A stretch of DNA of 64,000 nt from Echinicola vietnamensis DSM 17526 (GTDB lineage: Bacteria; Bacteroidota; Bacteroidia; Cytophagales; Cyclobacteriaceae), in the NCBI RefSeq assembly GCF_000325705.1, contig NC_019904.1:3040001-3104000 (forward strand). Direction: 5' to 3'. Position numbers and translations under genes: made by a program. How positions within the stretch are numbered: the first letter of the stretch is position 1; the number at the start of each line of letters is the position of its first letter. Shown here piece by piece: positions 8,726 through 17,219 of the stretch. A model generated the notes under the pieces. That model was given only the letters and a program-made list of their open reading frames with translations. It was not told the origin of the DNA and searched no databases.

Positions 8726-10072
8726 ATGAAGAAAATTTTACTCATTATCCTAATCATGGTACCCTTTTCGGTGTTTTCACAAGTGCAAATAATGCATCAA
8801 AACACAGAAATAGCGGACATGGTTCAGGAAATTTCACCAAGTAAATTAGAAGAATACATCCAAGGTTTGGTAAGTTTTGGGACACGCCATTCTCTTAGCG
8901 TGGATCAGGAAGGACGCGGAATCGAGGCCGCCAGACAGTATGTCTTATCGACGTTTGAATCGTTTGAGGAGGCTTCAGGGGGAAGGCTTTCGGCAAAGAT
9001 CGACTATTTTACCGTGGAGAAGGATGGACGAAGGATCCCAGAAGATGTCCGCATGGGCAATGTGATGGCTACGCTGAAGGGAACGGATCCAGCTGACGAC
9101 CGCATTTTTATTGTCAGCGGTCACTTGGATAGCAGGGTCTCGGATATAATGAATGCAGAAAGTGACGCTCCCGGCGCAAATGATGACGGTTCAGGTGTGG
9201 CGGCATTGATGGAAATGGCTCGCATAATGAGCAAAAGGAGCTTTTCTGCCACCATCATTTTTGTGGCCGTTTCAGGTGAGGAGCAAGGGCTTAAGGGAGC
9301 TGCTCATTTAGCCAGGAAGGCCAAAGAGGAAGGTTGGAACCTGGCTGCAATGATCAATAACGATATGATCGGGAACAGTGCCTCAAGTGGCACCCAGTTA
9401 CGGGACAATACCCGCGTAAGAGTGTTTAGCGAAGGAGTTCCCTTGCATGAAACGGAAGAAATGGCTAAACTCCGCCAATACACCAACGGAGAAAATGACA
9501 GTAAATCCAGGCAATTGGCCCGGTATATCAAAGAGATTGGTGAGCGATATGTAGCCCAATTGGAAGTTAAGTTGGTTTACCGCAATGATCGGTTTTTGCG
9601 TGGCGGGGACCATACGCCATTTTCCAAAGAAGGTTTTACAGCGGTCAGAATCTGTGAATATAATGAAAATTATACCCAGCAGCATCAGGACCTGCGTACC
9701 GCTGATAAGGTGCAATATGGAGATTTACCAGAACATATTGATTACGAATACCTACGCAAAAATTCAGGGGTGAACTTGGCCGTGCTGGCCAGTTTGGCGT
9801 CAGCACCTTCGGTGCCCCAAGAAGTAGGGATTGATGTGAGTGAACTGACCAATAGTACCACCTTACGTTGGGAAGAACCCGAAAATGGGAAGGCAAAAGG
9901 CTATTATGTCCTGATGAGAGAAACCAGTTCTCCTGTTTGGGAGAAGAAGTTTTTTACGGATGCCTTGTCCATGACTCTTCCTTACAGCAAGGATAATTAC
10001 TTTTTTGCCGTGCAGGCAGTGGGAGAGGGCATGGTGGAGAGCAGAGCGGTATTTCCTGCACCCGTAAGGTAG
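8726..10072 (+). CDS. Secreted M28-family zinc aminopeptidase
   Basis: A signal peptide (MKKILLIILIMVPFSVFSQ) precedes a di-zinc M28 peptidase domain. SGHLDSR gives H133, PGANDDGSG the bridging Asp, VSGEEQGLKG the catalytic Glu pair near 185, NNDMIG a further Asp ligand, and GGDHTPF the last His. The C-terminal 90 residues (PQEVGIDVSELTNSTTLRW onward) look like a fibronectin type III-like beta domain. The enzyme probably trims peptides in the periplasm or outside the cell. It is followed by its own terminator, so it appears monocistronic. Substrate specificity is not predictable. Confidence 0.92.
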   Translation: MKKILLIILIMVPFSVFSQVQIMHQNTEIADMVQEISPSKLEEYIQGLVSFGTRHSLSVDQEGRGIEAARQYVLSTFESFEEASGGRLSAKIDYFTVEKDGRRIPEDVRMGNVMATLKGTDPADDRIFIVSGHLDSRVSDIMNAESDAPGANDDGSGVAALMEMARIMSKRSFSATIIFVAVSGEEQGLKGAAHLARKAKEEGWNLAAMINNDMIGNSASSGTQLRDNTRVRVFSEGVPLHETEEMAKLRQYTNGENDSKSRQLARYIKEIGERYVAQLEVKLVYRNDRFLRGGDHTPFSKEGFTAVRICEYNENYTQQHQDLRTADKVQYGDLPEHIDYEYLRKNSGVNLAVLASLASAPSVPQEVGIDVSELTNSTTLRWEEPENGKAKGYYVLMRETSSPVWEKKFFTDALSMTLPYSKDNYFFAVQAVGEGMVESRAVFPAPVR

Positions 10073-10106
10073 CGGGGTTGGTTTTGGTCTTAAAACAATT
10101 CGATTT

Positions 10107-10137
10107 AACCTTCCTGCGTAAGTGGGAAGGTTTTTTT
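10107..10137 (+). terminator. Intrinsic terminator after the M28 peptidase gene
   Basis: AACCTTCC (10107-10114) pairs with GGAAGGTT (10125-10132) across a 10-nt loop, followed by a run of seven T. It lies 35 bp after the M28 stop. Confidence 0.9.
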
Positions 10138-10259
10138 GACTAGCAATTGGTTCCTTTTAATCCAGTCTAGTAATTCTTGCATCTCAAAGTGAGAATCTTA
10201 ACTTTACCGCAGCATTTTCATTAATGCCAAGATTATCATAAAAACGCTAAAGAAAACAT

Positions 10260-12290
10260 ATGAATCCATTATTGGAAAAATTCAATACGCCGTATGATAC
10301 GGCTCCATTTGATAAAATCAAGAATGAAGATTTTTTGCCCGCCATTGAAGAAGCGATTCAGGAGGCAAAAGCAGAAATCGCCACCATAAAAGCCACCGAA
10401 ACGCCTACTTTTTCCACCGTGATTGAGGCGCTAGATCGATCTGGTGAGCGGTTGGACATTGTTTCCAGCATTTTCTTTAACCTCAATGCTGCCGAGACCA
10501 ACGACGATATTCAAAAGCTGGCCAGGGAAATTTCCCCGATACTCACAGCGTATTCCAATGATATTCTCCTAGATCAGGAGCTGTTTGCACTGGTAGATGA
10601 AGTGTATCAGCAGAAAGCGGTGCTTGACTTGGATGAAGAGCAAGAAACCCTTTTGGATAAAACCTACAAGTCATTTGTCCGAAATGGAGCCAATCTTTCG
10701 GAAGAGGACAAGCAAAAACTCAGGGAAATCGATAAAGAACTTTCCCAAAAGAGCCTAGCCTTTGGTGAAAATGTCTTGGCAGAAACCAATAAGTACGAAT
10801 TGGTGGTGGAGAATGAAGAAGATCTGTCGGGATTGCCGGAAGGCATCAAAGAGGCCGCCGCCCAGACTGCAGCCGATAAAGGCAAAGAAGGAAAATGGGT
10901 GTTTACCTTGGCCTTTCCGAGCTATGTGCCCTTCATGACGTATGCAGACAATCGGGCCTTGCGACAGGAGCTGTTTATGGCCTATAATACCAAGTCCTGC
11001 AAAGGTGACGAGCTGGACAACCAGCAAATTGTGAAAGAAATCTTGGATTTGAAGAACCAGCGGGCAAACCTGTTGGGGTATCCGCGATATGCTGATTTTG
11101 TCCTGGAAGAGAGAATGGCCAAAAGCGCTCCGGAAGTCCAGAAGTTTCTAGGAGATTTATTGGAAAAAGCCCGGCCAAAAGCGCAGGAAGAATTGGAAGA
11201 GTTGACGGCGTTTGCCCAACAGCAGGGTGGTCCCGAGGTGTTGCAGAAATGGGATTTCGGGTACTATTCAGAAAAGCTGAAGAAGGCTAAATTTGAAGTG
11301 GACGATGAGCTGACCAAGCCTTATTTTGAGTTAGAGAATACCATTCAAGGAGTGTTTAAGACGGCCGCTAAACTTTATGATTTGGAGTTTATAAAGAACG
11401 AAGCAATTCCTGTTTACCATGAAGAAGTGGTGGCCTATGAAGTGAAAGATGCCAATAGTGGCAAGCACTTGGCAGTGTTTTATGCGGACTTTTTCCCAAG
11501 GGCAGGAAAGCGAAATGGTGCCTGGATGACAGTTTACCGGGGGCAGTCCAAGATAGATGGGGAGGACAAACGGCCTCATATTTCCATCGTCTGTAATTTT
11601 TCCCGACCCACAAAAAGCACCCCTTCCCTGCTGACTTTCAATGAGGTGACCACACTGTTCCATGAATTTGGTCATGCCTTGCATGGGATGTTGGCCAATG
11701 GCACCTACAGTTCCCTGTCTGGAGCAAATGTCTATTGGGATTTTGTAGAGTTGCCTTCGCAAATTTTTGAAAATTGGTGTTATGAAAAAGAATGTCTGGA
11801 CCTTTTTGCCAGTCATTATAAAACAGGAGAAAAGATCCCTGAAGCGTTGGTGCAGCGGATTCGGAAGGCGGCGAATTTCCATCAAGGCTATCAAACCTTG
11901 AGGCAGGTGAGTTTTGGCCTGTTGGACATGGCCTATTACAGTGCTGATCCAGCGGAAGTAGGGTCACTGTTTGCCTTTGAGAAGAATGCCATGAAGGCAA
12001 CTGAACTCCTGCCATCAGTGGAGGGCATCATGATGTCTACCTCGTTTTCGCATATTTTCCAAGGTGGATATGCTGCAGGATATTATAGTTATAAATGGGC
12101 AGAGGTACTGGATGCCGATGCTTTCGAGCTATTCCTTGAAAATGGCATATTCGATCCAGTGACAGCCACGTCTTTTAAAGACAACGTCTTATCTGCAGGA
12201 GGACGAGTGCATCCCTCAGTGCTGTATGAGCGTTTCCGCGGAAGGGCACCAAAACCTGACGCCTTGCTGAAACGGGCAGGACTGCTTTAA
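10260..12290 (+). CDS. dcp: M3-family oligopeptidase (peptidyl-dipeptidase Dcp type)
   Basis: This 676-residue protein has the thimet-oligopeptidase zinc motif LFHEFGHALHG: H468, E469 and H472 are catalytic, and a downstream Glu (WDFVELPSQIFENW) is the third ligand. The N-terminal NPLL..FNTPYDTAPFDKI and length match Dcp/OpdA rather than the shorter PepF. There is no signal peptide, so it acts in the cytosol. It should degrade short peptides, and Dcp cleaves C-terminal dipeptides. The Dcp versus OpdA choice is by overall resemblance only. A weak terminator follows. Confidence 0.92.
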   Translation: MNPLLEKFNTPYDTAPFDKIKNEDFLPAIEEAIQEAKAEIATIKATETPTFSTVIEALDRSGERLDIVSSIFFNLNAAETNDDIQKLAREISPILTAYSNDILLDQELFALVDEVYQQKAVLDLDEEQETLLDKTYKSFVRNGANLSEEDKQKLREIDKELSQKSLAFGENVLAETNKYELVVENEEDLSGLPEGIKEAAAQTAADKGKEGKWVFTLAFPSYVPFMTYADNRALRQELFMAYNTKSCKGDELDNQQIVKEILDLKNQRANLLGYPRYADFVLEERMAKSAPEVQKFLGDLLEKARPKAQEELEELTAFAQQQGGPEVLQKWDFGYYSEKLKKAKFEVDDELTKPYFELENTIQGVFKTAAKLYDLEFIKNEAIPVYHEEVVAYEVKDANSGKHLAVFYADFFPRAGKRNGAWMTVYRGQSKIDGEDKRPHISIVCNFSRPTKSTPSLLTFNEVTTLFHEFGHALHGMLANGTYSSLSGANVYWDFVELPSQIFENWCYEKECLDLFASHYKTGEKIPEALVQRIRKAANFHQGYQTLRQVSFGLLDMAYYSADPAEVGSLFAFEKNAMKATELLPSVEGIMMSTSFSHIFQGGYAAGYYSYKWAEVLDADAFELFLENGIFDPVTATSFKDNVLSAGGRVHPSVLYERFRGRAPKPDALLKRAGLL

Positions 12291-12296
12291 GATCAT

Positions 12297-12322
12297 AAAG
12301 GTCCAGTTTCAGCAGGACTTTT
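12297..12322 (+). terminator. Probable intrinsic terminator after the M3 peptidase gene
   Basis: AAAGGTCC pairs with GGACTTTT (one G-T wobble) over a 10-nt loop, with the T-run being part of the 3' arm. It starts 7 bp after the stop codon. The U-tract is short, so strength is uncertain. Confidence 0.5.
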
Positions 12323-12350
12323 GCCCACAACATGTAAAGCATAAAATTTG

Positions 12351-12394
12351 AACAACCACCATTACTGGCTTTTTTGCGCTAGTGGGTGGTTGTT
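12351..12394. other. Long two-part hairpin
   Basis: AACAACCACC (12351-12360) pairs exactly with GGTGGTTGTT (12385-12394). Inside it ACTGGC pairs with GCTAGT across a T-rich loop. No T-tract follows on the plus strand, so it may be a back-up terminator, a processed RNA end or a palindromic repeat unit. The rest of 12,395-12,824 holds no gene. Confidence 0.5.
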
Positions 12395-12824
12395 TGCGTT
12401 TATTCCTTAGGCAAACCTTGGGGCCGGGGATCAGGGTAACATGGGCTCGACTTATTTTTAGTATTATAAATGTCATTGCGTACCCTTTTTCCAACCCTAA
12501 ATCTCACCCTAAGCCTCGCAGTGACGGTTTGATAATCGAACTGAGGTGGGCATGTTTTTTGGATCAAGGAATATTTTCGGGGGCGATAAATTTTGATATT
12601 TATCGGAACAATGATTCGCCACTAAGTTTCCAGGCACAAAGTAATTTTAAATTACTATCAGCGCAGACTACAGCATCCACTTGGTGCCTTCGGGACAGTT
12701 TTATGTAGCCTGGGTTATAGGATAGTTTGATCCAAGAATACCCTGATTTGGGTTTATGGAATAGGTAACGAATTATGTGTTTTTATGCGAAATAGAAAAT
12801 TTTGAAATTAATTTGTTGAATTAT

Positions 12825-12855
12825 TTGTAAAATAAAACAGGTGTTGTTACCTTTA
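12825..12855 (+). promoter_or_regulatory. Bacteroidota-type promoter for the tRNA-like gene
   Basis: TTG at 12825-12827 and TACCTTTA at 12848-12855, separated by 20 nt, fit the Bacteroidota sigma-A consensus TTG-N19-TAnnTTTG with one mismatch. Transcription would start near 12862, about 29 nt before the 5' end of the tRNA-like RNA. Inferred from the motif only. Confidence 0.5.
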
Positions 12856-12890
12856 CATCATAAAGAAAAGACAAAAGGTCTTTCAGATAC

Positions 12891-13014
12891 TGTAGGGTGA
12901 TGAAATTGGCAGACATGCCCCCCTGTCTCGGGGGTGGGGAGCCTTGGATAAAGCAGACATGGAGCTCGTGTTTTGCCTAACTACCCCGTGGAGGTTCGAG
13001 TCCTTCTCCTACAG
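12891..13014 (+). tRNA. Unusual class II tRNA (tRNA-like) with GUC anticodon and giant variable arm
   Basis: The 124 nt fold into a cloverleaf. Acceptor TGTAGGG/TCCTACA gives 7 pairs (12891-12897 with 13007-13013), then discriminator G13014. A Leu/Ser-type D arm has stem ATG/CAT with loop AAATTGGCAGA. The anticodon stem CCCCC/GGGGG (12918-12922, 12930-12934) carries the 7-nt loop CTGTCTC, so U33 is followed by GUC at 12925-12927. The T arm is GGAGG/CCTTC with the standard loop TTCGAGT. The variable region (12935-12989, 55 nt) is far longer than in known class II tRNAs. It can close with GGGG/CCCC around an inner hairpin. No CCA is encoded. The anticodon and G73 are aspartate identity elements, while the body is Leu/Ser-like; U37 is odd. 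It could be a charging-competent tRNA, a suppressor or a regulatory tRNA-like RNA. Confidence 0.7.
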
Positions 13015-13045
13015 CAGGTTATTTTGGGTTTATTGTTAATTGACT

Positions 13046-13077
13046 AAAGCTATGAGATATTATTTCATAGCTTTTTT
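13046..13077 (+). terminator. Intrinsic terminator of the tRNA-like gene
   Basis: AAAGCTATGA (13046-13055) pairs perfectly with TCATAGCTTT (13065-13074) over a 9-nt loop and continues into a run of T. It lies 32 bp after the RNA 3' end and shows that the RNA is a discrete transcription unit. Confidence 0.85.
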
Positions 13078-13286
13078 GTTTTATGGGGTAGGCAGGATGT
13101 AGAATGGATCAAGCCGAAAAGTTGGGGGCTTTTTACACCATAATGAAAATTGGCAGTTCTTCCAGGATAAATACTTTTAAACTGTTAGTAAAGAGATGTC
13201 AGCCTGAATTAAAGAACTTCAAGGGGCTAAAAGCGATTTCCCTGATGGTTTTCAAGTGTGGCAAACGCTTTTAGTGCTAATTTCGT

Positions 13287-13400
13287 GTAGAGGAGCTATC
13301 ATCCGTGCCACTGGCACTCCTTCGGGAGGTTGAGGAGCGCTTAAGTTCCTGCGGATGAATCCGCAGGTTACAAAATTTATCGTGCCGCAGGCACTTTGCC
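13287..13400. repeat. Cluster of short palindromic (REP-like) hairpins
   Basis: Within about 110 bp there are several small hairpins: GTGCC act GGCAC, TCC ttc GGGA, CCTGCGGAT/ATCCGCAGG, and GTGCC gca GGCAC. Strings of 5-9 bp stems with tiny loops are the hallmark of REP-type elements mobilised by RAYT transposases. The pattern, though not the sequence, resembles the arrays at 48-49.7 kb. A related fragment (GGCAC, CTGCGGC) is seen near 480-505. Confidence 0.55.
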
Positions 13401-14012
13401 CCGATTTGTACATTGGAAACCGCAGTAGCCTATCTTACCGAATGGCGGAATAGGCTGAAAGAATGATTTGCTGATTTGGATCGTACAAGCCGTCGCAGCT
13501 ATCTGCTCATGTATGGTGGTTGGCTTGGTTGAGGTTAAACGCTGAATATGCGCTAGTAACTGAGTATCCTGCCTAATCCGCCCTTGGCGGAGGGTCATAT
13601 AGAAGTTGTAGGTGAGAACCTGCACCAAAAATGATTACACACAAAAGGGTAAGTTCCGTAGGAACGGCAGTTATAAATGCAAATAGGAACAATTTTTTTA
13701 AAAGTCGTTTGCCCGTGGAGGAAGCATATCGTTTTATCGGTATGAAATTTTCTTTTATAAGACCAGGTCAACATTCCTCCCCCCCAGAAATATGGCTAGA
13801 TCCCTATTTAGTGGGTAAATCTATTCCATGTCACTGCTAGTTGCTAGGCCGCGGATGAACGTTGGTGAACCGAGAAATGGCTTTTACACCATTGCAAGCT
13901 GTGTTCATCCTTTTAGCTGTGGCTATAGGAGTTTTATGCTTGCCATGGGCCATGCTTCTTGGAATGTTTCTAAGACGTTGTAATTTGCAGGTTCAAGAAG
14001 TAAATTGATGCC
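13401..14012. other. Non-coding stretch upstream of the AraC regulator
   Basis: No convincing gene is present. The sequence contains more short inverted repeats (for example GTTCC gta GGAAC near 13653) and degenerate-looking text, so it is best read as decayed repeat or mobile-element remains. The promoter of the AraC-type gene should lie in the last 100-150 bp. Confidence 0.5.
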
Positions 14013-14897
14013 ATGAAGCCCCTTTTGTTTAAAGTCGCCAAAACCAATGAAGAAACCGTCCGGATTTTGCAAGAGGATTACCCTTACTTTTTTGACAAGT
14101 TGCATTATCATGCCGAGACACAGATTATGGTGATCGTGGCAGGGGAAGGTACCTACTTTATTGGCGATGCTATCGGGAACTTTAAGGCGGGAGATGTATT
14201 TGTTCTTGGTGCTAATTTGCCTCATTTCTTTAGGAGTTCCCATCCGTATTATAGCACGTCATCTACTTTGCGGTCCAAGAATATATCGATCCTTTTTGCA
14301 TTGGCATCCATGGGCGAGAGGATCCTTGAGTTGCCGGAGTTTTATGCGGTAACGAAATTATTGGATCGAAGTAAACGGGGCTTAAAGCTAGAAGGGAAAG
14401 CAAGACAAAAAATATACGCTGCTGCCCATCGGATGGCTCAAAAGGAAGGGTTGCCACGCATTATCTACCTGCTTAAGCAGCTCCATAAACTGTCCATGAG
14501 TGAGGAGCTGATACCGTTAAGCCATATTAATTTTGAGCCGACAGAATTGCCTGCAGATACCAAAAAGATCAATGTCGTGATCAATTATATCATGATGAAT
14601 TTTAATAAAGATATCGTGGTTTCCGATGCGGCCAATGTGGCCAACCTTAGCATCAATGCTTTTTGTCGTTTTTTTAAACTCCATACCAGGAAAACTTTCT
14701 CCATGTTCTTAAATGAGGTTCGTATTGGACATGCCTGCAAAATGTTGATTGAAGAAGGCTTTAGTGTCAAGGAAATAGCTTTCCAAAGTGGGTATTATAA
14801 TATTTCCTATTTCAATAGACAGTTTAAGCAAATCACAGGAATGACCCCTTCTGAATATTCCAAAGCCCACCGAGCAAGGCATAATAAAATGGATTAG
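14013..14897 (+). CDS. AraC-family transcriptional regulator with cupin sensor
   Basis: The 294-residue protein has an N-terminal cupin-like domain (about 15-110: LHYHAETQIMVIVAGEGTYF, GDVFVLGANLPHFF) and a C-terminal AraC DNA-binding domain of two helix-turn-helix units (about 190-290). The second carries the typical KEIAFQSGYYNISYFNRQFK and GMTPSEY. AraC proteins with such sensor domains usually respond to a small molecule, often a sugar. Its targets are not shown. The genes that follow in the same direction, from 15250, are one possibility, but a 352-bp gap separates them. Confidence 0.9.
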   Translation: MKPLLFKVAKTNEETVRILQEDYPYFFDKLHYHAETQIMVIVAGEGTYFIGDAIGNFKAGDVFVLGANLPHFFRSSHPYYSTSSTLRSKNISILFALASMGERILELPEFYAVTKLLDRSKRGLKLEGKARQKIYAAAHRMAQKEGLPRIIYLLKQLHKLSMSEELIPLSHINFEPTELPADTKKINVVINYIMMNFNKDIVVSDAANVANLSINAFCRFFKLHTRKTFSMFLNEVRIGHACKMLIEEGFSVKEIAFQSGYYNISYFNRQFKQITGMTPSEYSKAHRARHNKMD

Positions 14898-15249
14898 TGA
14901 TCAGGTGTAAATGGTTATAAATGAAGTTAATGTGTGTCCTTTTAGATCTACAATGCTAAAAGTGTCACCGATTAAAGGTTAAGATAAAATCTGTTCAAGG
15001 AGTTTATGGCTAAAAGAACACTTAATTGGCCGTAGTTCTGGCATGCCCTATGATAGGATATTGGGTTAATGTTTTTAGTGAAAATTACTTTTTCATGGCT
15101 ATTCAGTGCAAAAATTTATAATTCTTACCATCTTATGAATATTTCTCCCCACTAACCGGATTCATTTTTTTAGCTTTACTATAAGTGGTAATGTGGCTGA
15201 TATACTTGCTGCTCATTAAAATTAGGATCAACATTTATCAACATTCATT
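14898..15249. other. Intergenic region with probable promoter of the envelope gene series
   Basis: The 352-bp gap shows no gene and no strong hairpin. The last 130 bp are AT-rich and probably carry the promoter of the DUF4136 gene at 15250. An imperfect match to the Bacteroidota -7 element (TATACTTG near 15200) is seen without a convincing upstream TTG. Confidence 0.4.
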
Positions 15250-15822
15250 ATGAAAAAATTCAAATTACTTCCCGTATTGTTTTCGGTAGTTGTAATACTG
15301 ATAAGCAGTCATTTTGTGGCGGCGCAGGTGAAAAGTGATCATGATAAGGAGACCGACTTTTCCATGTACAAAACCTACTCTTTTGAAGGATGGCAAAAGA
15401 ACAGTGATCAGCAGCTCAATGAGTTTGATAAAAAGCGCATCCTTCAGGCACTTAAGTCAGAATTCGAGGCAAGGGGTATGGTCCATTCTGAAGATAATGC
15501 AGATGCAAAAATAGCCCTCTACGTTGTACTTGACCAAAAAACCAGTACTACTGCTTATACCGATTTCATGGGCGGTTATGGCTACGGTCCGCGATGGGGC
15601 TGGGGATTGGGGGCTGGTAATGTAACGGCCACCACCACTTACAGTGATGACGATTATACAGAAGGGACTTTGGTGGTAGACATGTACGACGTTGACAGCG
15701 ATAAGCTTGTTTGGCAAGGGATTTTAACTTCAAGGGTGACCGAAAAGCCTGAGAAGCGGGACAGGACCATCCCAAAGAACATCAAAAAGCTTATGAAGAA
15801 ATTTCCGGTAGATAAGATGTAA
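15250..15822 (+). CDS. Exported DUF4136-type protein
   Basis: 190 residues. The signal peptide MKKFKLLPVLFSVVVILISSHFVAAQ has no lipobox cysteine, so the mature protein is probably soluble in the periplasm. The mature part follows the DUF4136 pattern: DHDKETDFSMYKTYSF near the N-terminus, a helix (DKKRILQALKSEFEARGM), a Gly/Tyr-rich central loop (GGYGYGPRWGWGLG), then EGTLVVDMYDVDSDKLVWQGI. Members are envelope proteins of unknown role, often lipoproteins. A second DUF4136-like protein is encoded at 18339, so the two may act at the same site. Confidence 0.82.
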   Translation: MKKFKLLPVLFSVVVILISSHFVAAQVKSDHDKETDFSMYKTYSFEGWQKNSDQQLNEFDKKRILQALKSEFEARGMVHSEDNADAKIALYVVLDQKTSTTAYTDFMGGYGYGPRWGWGLGAGNVTATTTYSDDDYTEGTLVVDMYDVDSDKLVWQGILTSRVTEKPEKRDRTIPKNIKKLMKKFPVDKM

Positions 15823-15986
15823 GCATTTCTTAGTAGCGTAAAGCTGGTTTAAAATTTTAGATAGAGAATTTCCTTCAATGAATACTTAAGTGGAATGTCC
15901 AGCTGGTTTTATCCAGCTAGCTATCCATTTTTCTTAATTAAGAAACCGTTGGAAACGAAAAATTGGTAGGGATTTTTAAAGTGAAA

Positions 15987-17156
15987 ATGAACGAAACAAT
16001 GAAAAGATATTTATCGATTTTCATTTTTTTACTGCTTTGGACGGTACCTGCTGTGGTTATGGCACAAAAGCCTAAGCAAAAATTTAGCATGAGTGTTCTA
16101 AAGGATTCATTGGATGGCAAGCTTGATATGAGTGATTTTTTAATTGATTTTCATGGGTTTATTCCTGTACCACAGTTGATTACCGAGCCGGCTTTGGGGA
16201 GTATTGGAGGAGTGTTTACCCCTATTTTCATACAGCCCAACAAGCATCAGGAGCCGGGAAGGTATATTCCCCCGGATGTTACGGCAGGGTTTGTAGGGTA
16301 TACCGGAAATAAGAGCTGGGGGTTTGGCGCTGTGCGAATAGCTTCTTTGCCAAAGCAACACTTGAAATATCGTGTAGCAGTATTTCACGGAGATGTCAAT
16401 ATGGATTTTTACCGGGATTTCCCTGTGATTGGCGAGCGGGAGTTGGGCTTTAATCTAAAGACCAACGGATTTTTCGTTTCCCTCCTGCGACAGATTTCTG
16501 ATACCGAGTTGTATATGGGGTTGGACTATTCATTTGCCCATATCAATGCCAGACCTGATTTTGGATTGAACGAAGTGCCCTCTTTTTTAGAGGACAAGGA
16601 ACTGAGCAGTAACATCAGTACGATCAGTCCGGATATCCAGTTTGATAAACGCGATAATGTCTTTACGCCTAATAAAGGAGTCTATTTATTGTCCACCTAT
16701 CGCATCAACGCCAAATGGACAGGCAGTGATTACAACTACCAAAAATTGAATGTTGCCGGTTATAAATTTATGCAGCCCACTTCAAAGTGGGTTAGTGGCG
16801 TCAGGCTGGAGGGAGTATGGCAATTTGGTGACCCGCCCTTTTATGCGAAACCATCTATCGATATGCGTGGAGTACCCATGGCCCGCTACCAAGGCGATCA
16901 AGTGTACATGGTGGAAACAGAACAGCGATACGATTTTAGTCTGCGGTGGAGTGGGATTTTGATAGCCGGAATGGCCAAAGCACCCTCCCATGAAGTGTCG
17001 TTTAGTGATGCAGATTTAGTTTACAATTATGGAGGAGGGTTTCGGTACCTTATTGCCAGAAAGTTTGGACTGCGGACAGGAATAGATGTGGCTTGGTCCA
17101 ATGATGACTTTGGGTGGTACATCGTTTTTGGCCATGCATGGAACAACCGGAATTAG
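15987..17156 (+). CDS. Outer-membrane beta-barrel, BamA/TamA (D15) superfamily type
   Basis: The product is an approximately 390-residue barrel with a signal peptide (MKRYLSIFIFLLLWTVPAVVMA). I start at ATG 15987; ATG 15999 gives the cleaner signal peptide, and the open frame reaches 15963. Features of the D15 C-terminal barrel are visible: SPDIQFDKRDNVFTPNKGVYLLSTY (an RDxxxxPxxG strand pair), RGVPMARYQGDQVYMVETEQRYDF (the RGxxxxRYxG motif of the lock loop), and an ending GxRYLIARKFGLRTGIDVA...GHAW. POTRA domains are absent, so it is a barrel-only member. The function is unknown, possibly lipid or protein handling in the outer membrane. Confidence 0.85.
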   Translation: MNETMKRYLSIFIFLLLWTVPAVVMAQKPKQKFSMSVLKDSLDGKLDMSDFLIDFHGFIPVPQLITEPALGSIGGVFTPIFIQPNKHQEPGRYIPPDVTAGFVGYTGNKSWGFGAVRIASLPKQHLKYRVAVFHGDVNMDFYRDFPVIGERELGFNLKTNGFFVSLLRQISDTELYMGLDYSFAHINARPDFGLNEVPSFLEDKELSSNISTISPDIQFDKRDNVFTPNKGVYLLSTYRINAKWTGSDYNYQKLNVAGYKFMQPTSKWVSGVRLEGVWQFGDPPFYAKPSIDMRGVPMARYQGDQVYMVETEQRYDFSLRWSGILIAGMAKAPSHEVSFSDADLVYNYGGGFRYLIARKFGLRTGIDVAWSNDDFGWYIVFGHAWNNRN

Positions 17157-17219
17157 GAGTTTGATGGACAATTATAAATGGATCTTCGATATTTATAATA
17201 AATTAAACGTGTTTGGCTT

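Noticed and set aside
12891..13014. tRNA-like gene considered as a Leu tRNA with a group I intron
   Set aside because: The extra sequence lies in the variable region, not the anticodon loop, and at about 40 nt above normal it is far too short for a group I intron.
13377..13840. Two open frames (83 and 69 codons) upstream of the AraC gene
   Set aside because: They overlap REP-like hairpins and degenerate sequence and show no protein features.
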